Source of the DNA: a virus
Reading direction: 5' to 3' (one strand)
Length of the DNA stretch: 29,518 nucleotides
IMG/VR virus record: IMGVR_UViG_3300027969_000320
Span: 1-29,518 of that record
The position numbers and the translations under genes are program-made. Under the pieces are notes generated by a model. That model searched no databases. It was not told the DNA's origin and saw only the letters and a list, made by a program, of their open reading frames with translations. This document shows, piece by piece, positions 14,210-22,131 of the stretch (positions are counted from its first letter, which is position 1; each line of letters starts with the position of its first letter).

Positions 14210-14560
14210 ATGAGTGGCTGGAATACAATTCAACAAGTTCGTAAACTAGAAGAACGAGCAGATAACCTTGGGCTTAAGTTTGGCGCATATAGACATGACG
14301 ATAGCTTTGGTGCCAATGTAGCATTGATTCCTAAGGATAGTAATGCATTGCCTATCTATAGCCGTGATGCGGTAATGTATGTTGGCACATTGGAAGGTGC
14401 TGATAGTTGGATGCGAGGTGTATTGTGGGCACGAGAATATGATCGTATGACCATTGATCGTAAGCTGGATGAAAAGCGTGAACGCAAAGAACAAGACGAA
14501 CGCAACAAGCAAATGGTTAAAATCTTGAAAGAAGAAAAACTAAGTTTAGTGCAGACATAA
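14210..14560 (+). CDS. Hypothetical protein with charged C-terminal coil
   Basis: 116 residues. The N-terminal domain (about 1-85) is alpha/beta, with AYRHDDSFGANVALIPKDS and GTLEGADSWMRGVLWAREYD. The C-terminal 30 residues are a highly charged coiled-coil-like helix (KLDEKRERKEQDERNK). Function unknown. Confidence 0.65.
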   Translation: MSGWNTIQQVRKLEERADNLGLKFGAYRHDDSFGANVALIPKDSNALPIYSRDAVMYVGTLEGADSWMRGVLWAREYDRMTIDRKLDEKRERKEQDERNKQMVKILKEEKLSLVQT

Positions 14561-14563
14561 ATA
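14557..14563 (+). promoter_or_regulatory. Late-type element ATAAATA, leaderless
   Basis: ATAAATA overlaps the stop of the upstream gene and ends 6 nt before the ATG at 14569. No Shine-Dalgarno is present. T4-type spacing would put transcription start at the start codon. Confidence 0.5.
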
Positions 14564-14568
14564 ATGTT

Positions 14569-14787
14569 ATGCTCAAAAATGTAGTTATCGTGGGGTTATC
14601 ATTACTTTCACTATTAATGTGGATGAAAGTTGATCCAGAATGTGTCAACAATTATGATGATCCAAATGCGGTAACTATAGAATATCAATGCTCTGACCTT
14701 TCTGATTATGAAAACGTACCGGCCGAGGTCGTAGAAGAATGCAGAGATAGGGCAAATCAATCAGTAAATCACAAAAATAACACTTGA
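14569..14787 (+). CDS. Membrane-anchored or secreted small protein
   Basis: 72 residues. It has a hydrophobic N-terminus (LKNVVIVGLSLLSLLMWM) acting as anchor or signal, followed by an acidic domain with three Cys (about residues 24, 41, 58), suggesting a periplasmic fold. It lacks a Shine-Dalgarno and sits directly after a late-type element. Function unknown. Confidence 0.6.
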   Translation: MLKNVVIVGLSLLSLLMWMKVDPECVNNYDDPNAVTIEYQCSDLSDYENVPAEVVEECRDRANQSVNHKNNT

Positions 14788-14812
14788 CATCCCACCTAAT
14801 AAATAGTATTAT
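14784..14812 (+). promoter_or_regulatory. Sigma70-type promoter with embedded late element (ligase)
   Basis: TTGACA at 14784-14789 and TATTAT at 14807-14812, 17 bp spacer. ATAAATA at 14799-14805 lies one base before the -10 box. GGAG (near 14826) precedes the ligase ATG. Both early and late expression are possible. Confidence 0.8.
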
Positions 14813-14839
14813 AGTAGTATATATAGGAGTACTGTATCA

Positions 14840-16234
14840 ATGTCAGCAAGTTGGATATTTAAATTAAACGAGAGTGATAGTCGCCTTCATAAAGAAGATG
14901 TACTACGCCAAGCCCTAGAAGCAAGTGTCCTAGGCAGCACAAATGCAATAACTTTTCTTAAATGTATTAAAATTTGTTATAATCCCTACATTACGTTTGG
15001 GGTTCGTCAAGCCCCCGAATCGGATGGATTAGAAAATCGCCCCAATCATTGGGGTGAGTTTGAAAATTTATTACTAAAACTTAGTAAGCGTGAATTAACT
15101 GGTAATGCAGCAATAGATGCTATAAAGAAGTTAGCATGGAACTTTGATAGTGTTGAATGGAATAATTTTGTTGTACCTGTATTACACAGAGACCTTCGTG
15201 CAGGCATAAGCGATAAAACAATCAACAAAGTTTGTAAAGGTACTGAATATGAAATACCAATGTTTGGTTGTCAATTAGCAACTACAAGTGAAGGTCGTCC
15301 TGAGATGCAGGGTATTAAACGACTTGAACCCAAATTAGACGGGGTACGTGTATTGATGGTTGTAACACCAAATAATATTGGCACTGCTGTGGTTTCAAGT
15401 TTAAGCCGCAATGGTAAAGAGTTTGAAAACTTTTCATTGATTGAGAAACAAATTTCTGATAACTTTAAGAATTTGGTTAATACTAATAAGCGTACATTGA
15501 AAGATGGATTTGTGTTAGACGGGGAAATCATTGGCGCATCATTCCAAGAATTAATGCGGCAGGCACGTAGAAAAAAAGATGCTAACGCCGAAGATAGTGT
15601 TTTTAATATTTTTGATATTATTCCTATTAATGAATTCTATAATGGAACATATGAAGAACCATTAAGCAAACGTCTTAAGATATTAGAGAAGATGCGCCCA
15701 GTAGTTGATACTATGCCCAATGTTGAGTTTCTAACTAGTATTAAAGTTAACTTAGATACTGCTGCTGGCAAGGATCAATTAGATAGATATGCCAAAGACA
15801 TAGTAGCACAAGGCTTTGAAGGCATTATGATTAAGGACCTTGATGCATATTACATATGTAAACGTAGTACATCTTGGATGAAATGGAAACCTACACTTAC
15901 TGTAGATTTGGAGGTAGTTGATGTTCAAGAAGGCACTGGAAAAAATAAAGGACGACTTGGAGCTCTTATTTGCGCCGGTCACGATGAAGGGGTCGATATT
16001 TCAGTCAATGTTGGTAGTGGGTTTACTGATGCTGATAGACATGATTATTGGGATAACTGCGATAGCGTCATTGGTCGTACTGCTGAAGTCTTATGTGATT
16101 CAGTAACAAAAAATAAAGATGGTACCTATAGTTTAAGATTTCCCCGATTTGTTCGTTTTCGTGATGACAAAAGTGCTATAATGATTCAAGAAATTGAAGA
16201 GGTCACTGATATTGAGGAGACCCCAAATGAATGA
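14840..16234 (+). CDS. lig: ATP-dependent DNA ligase
   Basis: 464 residues, similar in length to T4 ligase. The nucleotidyltransferase motifs are all present: motif I EPKLDGVR with the AMP-accepting Lys165, motif III LDGEI (about 226-230), IIIa FNIFDII (about 255-261), motif IV EGIMIKD (about 327-333), motif V WMKWKP (about 346-351). The C-terminal OB domain follows (VDLEVVDVQEG to RFPRFVRFR). The first 150 residues form the helical DNA-binding region of the T4-like type. It seals nicks, working with the exonuclease in lagging-strand maturation. The start is set by the promoter and GGAG. Confidence 0.92.
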   Translation: MSASWIFKLNESDSRLHKEDVLRQALEASVLGSTNAITFLKCIKICYNPYITFGVRQAPESDGLENRPNHWGEFENLLLKLSKRELTGNAAIDAIKKLAWNFDSVEWNNFVVPVLHRDLRAGISDKTINKVCKGTEYEIPMFGCQLATTSEGRPEMQGIKRLEPKLDGVRVLMVVTPNNIGTAVVSSLSRNGKEFENFSLIEKQISDNFKNLVNTNKRTLKDGFVLDGEIIGASFQELMRQARRKKDANAEDSVFNIFDIIPINEFYNGTYEEPLSKRLKILEKMRPVVDTMPNVEFLTSIKVNLDTAAGKDQLDRYAKDIVAQGFEGIMIKDLDAYYICKRSTSWMKWKPTLTVDLEVVDVQEGTGKNKGRLGALICAGHDEGVDISVNVGSGFTDADRHDYWDNCDSVIGRTAEVLCDSVTKNKDGTYSLRFPRFVRFRDDKSAIMIQEIEEVTDIEETPNE

Positions 16235-16436
16235 TCTTCTTCAAGAATTTATGGTTGAAGCTGGGTTTGCTAGAAGATTTATTCATCCAGCAAATCCAGA
16301 CGGTAAACATATTTCAGTTGACCCTGACACTAAAAAGAAGGCACAAAAATTTTCTGAATTAATCATCAACGAATGTAAAAAATTTGTAGATGAAAAATCT
16401 AGCGAAAAATTAACAAAACATTTTGGAGTAAAATAA
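16227..16436 (+). CDS. Small HFGV-family protein, copy 3
   Basis: 69 residues from the ATG at 16227, with GAGGAG upstream; it overlaps the ligase by 8 bp. It contains KFSELIINECKKF and ends LTKHFGVK, the same pattern as the genes at 5594 and 5791 about 10.5 kb away. The start at 16194 is rejected because it lies within the ligase. Function unknown. Confidence 0.65.
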   Translation: MNDLLQEFMVEAGFARRFIHPANPDGKHISVDPDTKKKAQKFSELIINECKKFVDEKSSEKLTKHFGVK

Positions 16437-16621
16437 TGGCATTACTGGCAGTAGGTGACAAGGTAGAAAAGGTCAGTGGATACAAATGGCCTGGCATTGT
16501 TGTATCAGTATTTGACACACTAGCAGGTGAACGCAGAGTTGTTGTAGAATGTACTACTCCTGAAGTAGCAGGTGCATTACACATCTATAACGAAAATCAA
16601 TTAAGAATTTCTTTGGAGTAA
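16436..16621 (+). CDS. Small KOW/SH3-like protein
   Basis: 61 residues. AVGDKVEKVSGYKWPGIVVSVFDTLAGERRVVVECT followed by ALHIYNENQLRI is a compact barrel of the type seen in small conserved bacterial and phage proteins (SH3/KOW-like). The start overlaps the preceding stop (TAATG). No enzymatic residues. Function unknown. Confidence 0.65.
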   Translation: MALLAVGDKVEKVSGYKWPGIVVSVFDTLAGERRVVVECTTPEVAGALHIYNENQLRISLE

Positions 16622-16624
16622 ATC

Positions 16625-17968
16625 ATGGTATCAGTAGTTAAAAGTGAATGGCATCAAGTAGAAAAACGTTATGGCATTGTTATTGATGCCGACCTATTAA
16701 GTGAAATTTATCCTGAATTAGATGAAGATGAAATTGAAGCAAAACTTGCTCATCTAGAATCAGGCGAGGAAGATGTTGAAGATGTACTTAACGAAGCATG
16801 GAATAATGACGTAGATATTGAGTGGGACCATCTCAACGAAGATGATTGGTGGACTGACCGTAAAGGTGGGTATGAAGTTACCTACAATGTAGAAGAATGG
16901 GAAGTGCGTGAAGATTATGTATCACCCATTACCCACAAATGTACACATTGCAAGTGGACTGGCTCACAGTATGATGCTGCATGGTCTTGGCAAGATAGTG
17001 ACGGTAATGAGATAGATGATCCAATCAAGATTTGCCCCATGTGTGATAGTGCTACTGAATTAACAGAAATAGGTGTTGAAGAAGCTGCCAAGGACGCTGC
17101 CAACAAAGCTAAGTGGGCTAAGATAGAGGATGAGGAAGAAGATGAACTTAGTGAAAACGAAGGTACTCCTCCCAGTGATGAAGAAATGAAAGAACAATTA
17201 GAAGCACTTGTTAATGAAAAAGTTGCTAGATGGCCCTTTGAAGATGAATTAGATAAAGAAATGGAAGAAGAATTAAAAGGTATTGAAAATGCATTAGATG
17301 CATTAGATGCTGAAATGCCCGGAGATATGCTTCCTAAATATCCTGCAGGTGAATATACAATTCGTATATGGGGTCGTACCCGTGAAATTGGTGTAGGTAA
17401 GATTAATAAACAACAATACGAATACTGGAGTCACGAGGATCATAATAGTGACCTTTCTGATGCAATGAACGAGTCATATGATTATGACGAGAACGATACA
17501 CCCAAGAAGGCACAATTTGATAGTGCTTATTACGAGTACCAAGATGTTCATTCATTCTGGGGTTTTGATGAAGATGATACTCATATGACTATCACTAATG
17601 AAAGCGGTGAAGAAATTTATGACGGCACCTTAGATGGATTCATTAGTGAAGCACACGGAGATAATGATAGTCGCTGGGATGCCACCGAAGAAACTGAAGA
17701 ACTATATCCAGAATACTTGGGTAAAGGTTACTTTGTAATGTGGACTCAAGGCGGTAAGGGTAGTTGTATTCAAACCACAGTTGATACTGAAGGTGAAGAA
17801 TTTGATCCACGCAAACTAAAGTATACAACCTGGGATGTTCAAGGTAGTTCAATTGTAAATCGTTTAAGCTACGATGGTAGTGAACTTGATGATGAAGGAA
17901 TGGATAGTGAACATGATAACTGGCGCGGTCAGTGGTCACAATTTGATGTTTATCATAACAAGAAATAA
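16625..17968 (+). CDS. Acidic zinc-motif protein, first copy of a tandem duplicate
   Basis: 447 residues, very acidic. The N-terminal half contains a zinc-ribbon-like set C106-x2-C109 and C137-x2-C140 and a long Glu-rich linker (about 165-235). The C-terminal domain (about 236-447) carries LPKYPAGEYTIRIWGR, SFWGFDEDDTHMTI, EEIYDGTLDGFI, YLGKGYFVMW and FDPRKLKYTTWDV. The same blocks appear in the downstream gene. TTGGAGTAAATC precedes the ATG. The domain has no family I recognise. Confidence 0.7.
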   Translation: MVSVVKSEWHQVEKRYGIVIDADLLSEIYPELDEDEIEAKLAHLESGEEDVEDVLNEAWNNDVDIEWDHLNEDDWWTDRKGGYEVTYNVEEWEVREDYVSPITHKCTHCKWTGSQYDAAWSWQDSDGNEIDDPIKICPMCDSATELTEIGVEEAAKDAANKAKWAKIEDEEEDELSENEGTPPSDEEMKEQLEALVNEKVARWPFEDELDKEMEEELKGIENALDALDAEMPGDMLPKYPAGEYTIRIWGRTREIGVGKINKQQYEYWSHEDHNSDLSDAMNESYDYDENDTPKKAQFDSAYYEYQDVHSFWGFDEDDTHMTITNESGEEIYDGTLDGFISEAHGDNDSRWDATEETEELYPEYLGKGYFVMWTQGGKGSCIQTTVDTEGEEFDPRKLKYTTWDVQGSSIVNRLSYDGSELDDEGMDSEHDNWRGQWSQFDVYHNKK

Positions 17969-17971
17969 TCA

Positions 17972-18700
17972 ATGAGGGATAAAGTAAAATTAATTGAAGA
18001 AGCACTCATTTCTTTAATCAAAGAACCGTTAATAGAAAAAGTGCTTCCAAATTATGATCCCGGTAAATATACAATTTGTATTTTAGGACATTCACGGACC
18101 ATCTCAAAAAGAAAAATTAGTAAATCTCAATATATATTTTGGTTAGCAGAAGAAAATAAATATAATCTTTCTTTAGCAATTAATAATAACTTTGATTATG
18201 ATAAAAATAATACCCCCAGTTGGGGAAGATTTGATGGTGGATATGAGAAATTATTTGCAGAAGATAAAAATAAACTTTGGGGATTTAATCAAAATAAAAA
18301 TAAAATGTCTATTACAAATGCCATGGGCGTTGAAATTTACAATGGCACTTTAAAAGATTTTGTAGCAAAGGCACATGGAACTAAAGATAGTGTTTGGACT
18401 GCGGGTGAGATATATCAAGAAATTGCTCCTGAGTATTTTGGTAAAGGATATTGGATATTGCATGTACAGGAAAAAAATGGATTTTGTTTTCAAGCTACTA
18501 TTGATACTGTAGATAAAAAGTTTGATCCTAGAAAATTAACATATAATTTTTTAGATATGAACGGCTTACCCCTAGTAAACATTTTATATTATGACGGAAT
18601 TAAATTAGACAGAGATAAGATAGAAAATCTATATGAACAAGATAGTGTAAATCTTGGACTACACTGTAGTGTTCATTATAATGAAGCAAACGAAACATAA
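17972..18700 (+). CDS. Basic paralogue of the acidic zinc-motif protein (C-terminal domain only)
   Basis: 242 residues. Residues about 25-242 align by eye to residues 236-447 of the upstream protein: LPNYDPGKYTICILG, KLWGFNQNKNKMSI, VEIYNGTLKDFV, YFGKGYWILHV, FDPRKLTYNFLDM. It lacks the zinc-motif N-terminus and is rich in Lys and Asn where the other is rich in Asp and Glu. There is no clear ribosome binding site, and the gap to the upstream gene is three bases. Probably a tandem duplicate that diverged in charge. Confidence 0.65.
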   Translation: MRDKVKLIEEALISLIKEPLIEKVLPNYDPGKYTICILGHSRTISKRKISKSQYIFWLAEENKYNLSLAINNNFDYDKNNTPSWGRFDGGYEKLFAEDKNKLWGFNQNKNKMSITNAMGVEIYNGTLKDFVAKAHGTKDSVWTAGEIYQEIAPEYFGKGYWILHVQEKNGFCFQATIDTVDKKFDPRKLTYNFLDMNGLPLVNILYYDGIKLDRDKIENLYEQDSVNLGLHCSVHYNEANET

Positions 18701-18711
18701 AAGGATTAATA

Positions 18712-18951
18712 ATGAGCAAGTATAAAACTGTATATACAGAAGTTGAGGTTGAAGTTGATTTGAGTGACTTTGAAACTGAGGATCTGATTGAAGAATTAGA
18801 AAGTCGCGGTGAACTTCCCTCAAGCACTGGGCCTGGACCATATGATAGTAACGAAATAGTAGAACAAATTTGGATGCGTAGACGTAACGGGCAAGACTAT
18901 CAACAACAGTTAGACAATTTGATTTATCAAGTTACCGGTCATATAGTATGA
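18712..18951 (+). CDS. Small acidic phage protein
   Basis: 79 residues, preceded by AAAAGGATT. VEVEVDLSDFETEDLIEELESRGELP, then EIVEQIWMRRRNGQDYQQQLDNLIYQ, is a pattern I have seen in small phage proteins of unknown function. Acidic start, helical end. The stop overlaps the next ATG (ATGA). Confidence 0.6.
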   Translation: MSKYKTVYTEVEVEVDLSDFETEDLIEELESRGELPSSTGPGPYDSNEIVEQIWMRRRNGQDYQQQLDNLIYQVTGHIV

Positions 18952-19145
18952 CCCATCCTTTGGTAGGTAGATCATATACCTTTGAAGATGGTAATCGTAT
19001 GGAGATAATTCAAGTAAGAGAACAGGATGAACTCCGTGGTGGCGCAAGTGTTACTTACTTGGCTTATCAAGGTCCTGGCATTCCACAAAAATTAATATTA
19101 AATTTAGAACAATTTATTGATATATATGGTCAACTATTTGAATGA
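18948..19145 (+). CDS. Small hypothetical protein
   Basis: 65 residues, likely a beta-rich barrel (HPLVGRSYTFEDGNRMEIIQV, ASVTYLAYQGPG, KLILNLEQFIDIYG). It is translationally coupled to both neighbours by overlaps. No motif recognised. Confidence 0.6.
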   Translation: MTHPLVGRSYTFEDGNRMEIIQVREQDELRGGASVTYLAYQGPGIPQKLILNLEQFIDIYGQLFE

Positions 19146-19777
19146 ATACTTTATATCATACTTGGGGTACTGCCGGAAATCATATTAGGTGGTTAATGTA
19201 TTTTGATAAATCATTTGACCCAATGAGGTCACTTGATATTAAATTAAAATTCATACAGTTAAAAGTTTATCCCAAAGAAAGAACTTGGCACAATTGGTTA
19301 ACCTTTGAATGGGAATTTAGGCGGCAATATCAAACCATGTTAAAAATAGAACATGACTTGACAATTGATAACCCAAGTGATAAATCAATTTATCTTAGAT
19401 ATAATGATTATACCAAACCAATGAATCATTATAGATGTTTAAATCCAGGATTGAACGGATTTGATGTAGAAAAATTTAAATCATTATATTCTACGCACGA
19501 GGATTTATTAAATGGTTTACAGTTAAATGAAAATAAAAAAATTATAATAGCAGATATTTTTTGGAATGATGTATTAGACAAAGATACATATACCGAACTT
19601 ATAGAATTTTGGAATTTAGAAAATCATTATGAGTATGCTTCACGAATACATTTATTATGGTGTACTGCAAGAAAAAGAGCATATGAGGATTTTTGTAGAT
19701 CATTTAATAATGACGAATTTATAAATTTTGTTAAACAGATAGAAACTCAAGTGTTTGTAGATTTTGAACAATCATAA
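19142..19777 (+). CDS. Possible sulfotransferase-like protein
   Basis: 211 residues. The N-terminal YHTWGTAGNHIRWLMYFD resembles a degenerate P-loop-type PAPS-binding start of sulfotransferases, followed by a helical body with WHNWLTFEWEFRRQY, IFWNDVLDKDTYTELIEFW and HYEYASRIHLLWCTARKR. That likeness is from memory of T4-like phage proteins and is weak. If right it could modify cell-surface or virion glycans. No signal peptide or membrane segment. Confidence 0.35.
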   Translation: MNTLYHTWGTAGNHIRWLMYFDKSFDPMRSLDIKLKFIQLKVYPKERTWHNWLTFEWEFRRQYQTMLKIEHDLTIDNPSDKSIYLRYNDYTKPMNHYRCLNPGLNGFDVEKFKSLYSTHEDLLNGLQLNENKKIIIADIFWNDVLDKDTYTELIEFWNLENHYEYASRIHLLWCTARKRAYEDFCRSFNNDEFINFVKQIETQVFVDFEQS

Positions 19778-19780
19778 ATA
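19774..19780 (+). promoter_or_regulatory. Late-type element ATAAATA, leaderless
   Basis: ATAAATA ends 7 nt before the ATG at 19787, overlapping the previous stop. The gene has no Shine-Dalgarno. Predicted +1 is one base before the start codon. Confidence 0.5.
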
Positions 19781-19786
19781 AACAAT

Positions 19787-21442
19787 ATGCTAAAAAGAAT
19801 ATTCAGTTTTTCAAATTTCACCTTATTAGTAGCATTGATCCTTAGTACTATCGCCGCATGGTATAGTATCATAGGTTTAACTACTATTTTTGCCGGAGCA
19901 GTAGTTCCGGTAATCATCATGGGTTCAGCACTTGAACTCGCTAAGATTACCACAACTGTTTGGTTGCGTAAGTATTGGCATCGTGCCGGCTTATTAATTA
20001 AACTATACTTAGTGCCTGCTGTAATGGCAATAGCATTGATTACAAGTATGGGTATCTTTGGCTTTTTGAGTAAAGCACACATGGATCAAGGTGTTACATC
20101 AGGTGATGTACAAGCTAAAATAGCAATATATGATGAAAAAATTAAAACCGAAAAAGAGAACATTGAAGCAAACCGTAAGGCGCTTAAACAGATGGATGAG
20201 GGAGTGGACCAAGTACTGGGCCGCTCAACAACAGAAACGGGTGCCGAAAAAGCTGTGGCTATGCGAAAGTCCCAGCAGAAAGAACGTACTCGCCTTCAAA
20301 ATGAAATACTACAGTCGCAGAAGTCTATTGCGGGACTTAACAATGAACGTGCGCCTATTGCCGCCGAGGTACGAAAAGTGGAGGCAGAGGTTGGACCGAT
20401 AAAATATATCGCAGCATTACTATATGGTGATAACCCTGATGCTAATATATTAGAACGTGCTGTGCGTTGGGTTATTATTTTACTTGTTATTGTTTTTGAC
20501 CCACTGGCATTGATGTTAGTGTTGGCTGCTAATCAGAGTAAAGACTGGGATGACGAAGATGAACCTGCATATGAAGCTGATGATGGCCCTATTGATACAG
20601 AAATATTAGAACAATTACGTGAACGAGCAAAAGAAGAATATGTTAAATGGCCCGGAGGGGTTGGCATTCCCGAACCAGTAGTAGAAAAAGAATTTGACCT
20701 TAAGGATCACCCATACTTGTTTACTCCTGCAGGTAGTGGTACCCCTCCTGGAATAACTCCAGTCGGTCCTCAAGTATACAAGCCAGAGCCAAGTGATGAT
20801 ACATTAGATCCTTGTTACAAGTGCGGTACACCATTAATGAATGCCCCAGGAATTGGACCCTTCTGTCCAAACAAAAACTGTGATGTATCAGACAATACAC
20901 TGGGTGTAGAACCAATAGAAATTACTTATATACCACCTGCCCCAATCATTGAGGATGCTCCTAATTTTGAAGCAATTAAAGTTGACGGAGAATGGGTACA
21001 GACTGGCCCAGTCTTTGATTCAAAACTCAAAAATGAAGAAATGGATAGTAGTACCAAAGCATACGAAGAATTAGATGGCGGGTATGTTACATATGATGGC
21101 AAACATATGCACAAAGATGTATTATTAAGTATGCGCCCGAATATTCTGAAACTAGTTGCTGATTCTACAAAAGCAAGCGATACTGGATTTGGAACATCTT
21201 TTCCGGCCCTTGCTAAAAAGGGTGATACTTTTGTACGAGTTGACTTATTACCAAATAAGGTTTACAAATTTGACGGTGCAAGATGGATACAAGTAAATAA
21301 AGACCAAACAACCAGCTACCTTCACGACCAGGAATATATTAAATATTTGGTCGAAAAGATAGACAAGGGTGAGTATGATATTGAATTGTTGTCAGATACT
21401 GAAAGGCAACAAATTGAAGAATACTTGACCAAAAACAATTGA
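19787..21442 (+). CDS. Multi-TM coiled-coil membrane protein with zinc motif
   Basis: 551 residues. Membrane segments at about 11-30, 33-52, 72-93 and 227-247. Between the third and fourth lies a long coiled coil (about 105-205). The topology recalls DUF4407-type proteins (four TM plus coil). After the last TM comes an acidic, Pro-rich region with four Cys (343, 346, 360, 365: CYKC...C....C) that could bind zinc. The C-terminal 100 residues include FVRVDLLPNKVYKFDGARWIQV, a compact domain. Segments such as AAWYSIIGLTTIFAGAVV are familiar from T4-like phages, where the function is unknown. It probably organises something at the inner membrane. Confidence 0.65.
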   Translation: MLKRIFSFSNFTLLVALILSTIAAWYSIIGLTTIFAGAVVPVIIMGSALELAKITTTVWLRKYWHRAGLLIKLYLVPAVMAIALITSMGIFGFLSKAHMDQGVTSGDVQAKIAIYDEKIKTEKENIEANRKALKQMDEGVDQVLGRSTTETGAEKAVAMRKSQQKERTRLQNEILQSQKSIAGLNNERAPIAAEVRKVEAEVGPIKYIAALLYGDNPDANILERAVRWVIILLVIVFDPLALMLVLAANQSKDWDDEDEPAYEADDGPIDTEILEQLRERAKEEYVKWPGGVGIPEPVVEKEFDLKDHPYLFTPAGSGTPPGITPVGPQVYKPEPSDDTLDPCYKCGTPLMNAPGIGPFCPNKNCDVSDNTLGVEPIEITYIPPAPIIEDAPNFEAIKVDGEWVQTGPVFDSKLKNEEMDSSTKAYEELDGGYVTYDGKHMHKDVLLSMRPNILKLVADSTKASDTGFGTSFPALAKKGDTFVRVDLLPNKVYKFDGARWIQVNKDQTTSYLHDQEYIKYLVEKIDKGEYDIELLSDTERQQIEEYLTKNN

Positions 21443-21467
21443 TTCTTAATCCAAACTAGTATATAAT
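21439..21467 (+). promoter_or_regulatory. Sigma70-type promoter (TTGATT-N17-TATAAT)
   Basis: TTGATT at 21439-21444 and TATAAT at 21462-21467, 17 bp spacer. It overlaps the stop of the membrane protein gene. TGGAGTAATCC precedes the lipoprotein ATG. Confidence 0.75.
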
Positions 21468-21498
21468 ACTACTATCATTAACTAACTGGAGTAATCCA

Positions 21499-22128
21499 AT
21501 GAAACTTAAACTTGCTACTATTGCAATTGCTATTGTACTTGCCGGCTGCGCTTCAACTAAAACGGAAGGTGAAGGTCCTGTAAAAACACAGAAACTTTCT
21601 ACATCATTTGCAAGTGAGAGAATTAAAATTGAAACAAGTTGCACTTGGCGTATGTTTAGACCAAACGATTGTGAAGTTGTTGCTATTGAATCTACCGCTA
21701 CTGCCACTTCATTTGGTAACACCGCAAACAATCGTAAGACTGCGTTGACTGTTGCTGAAATGAGAGCCAATTCACATGTAGCAGAATTTATCTCTAAGGA
21801 CATCTCTACTACACGGGTGACAAATACTATTGCTAAGAATCTTGAAAAAGCAAGTGACAAAGTTAAATCAGGCAATAGTGATGGTTCTGCGGTAGAAATG
21901 ACAGACAAAGAAGCTGCTACTGTCAGTCTGCGTGAGAACAATAATCAAACAGTACATACTCTTACCGAAACTATTCGTACAAATTCACAAGCTATCCTTA
22001 AAGGATTTGTGAAAATCAACGAAGAAGTAGTTGGTAATCAGGAAGTTTCAGTTACTATTCGTTGGGATAAAGATAACGAACGAGCCGCTGAAATGCTACG
22101 TAAAAAATTCACTACTACGCAAAACTAA
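21499..22128 (+). CDS. LPP20-like lipoprotein
   Basis: 209 residues. The lipoprotein signal peptide ends LAGC (Cys17), followed by ASTKTEGEG. The body matches the LPP20 pattern of an Ala-rich helix (GNTANNRKTALTVAEMRANSHVAEFI) followed by a strand-rich end (ILKGFVKINEEVVGNQEVSVTIRWDKD). LPP20-like proteins such as FlgP are outer-membrane lipoproteins that work with FlgT. The next gene has a FlgT-N-like domain, supporting the pairing. Family assignment is inferred from the pattern. Confidence 0.5.
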   Translation: MKLKLATIAIAIVLAGCASTKTEGEGPVKTQKLSTSFASERIKIETSCTWRMFRPNDCEVVAIESTATATSFGNTANNRKTALTVAEMRANSHVAEFISKDISTTRVTNTIAKNLEKASDKVKSGNSDGSAVEMTDKEAATVSLRENNNQTVHTLTETIRTNSQAILKGFVKINEEVVGNQEVSVTIRWDKDNERAAEMLRKKFTTTQN

Positions 22129-22131
22129 AAC

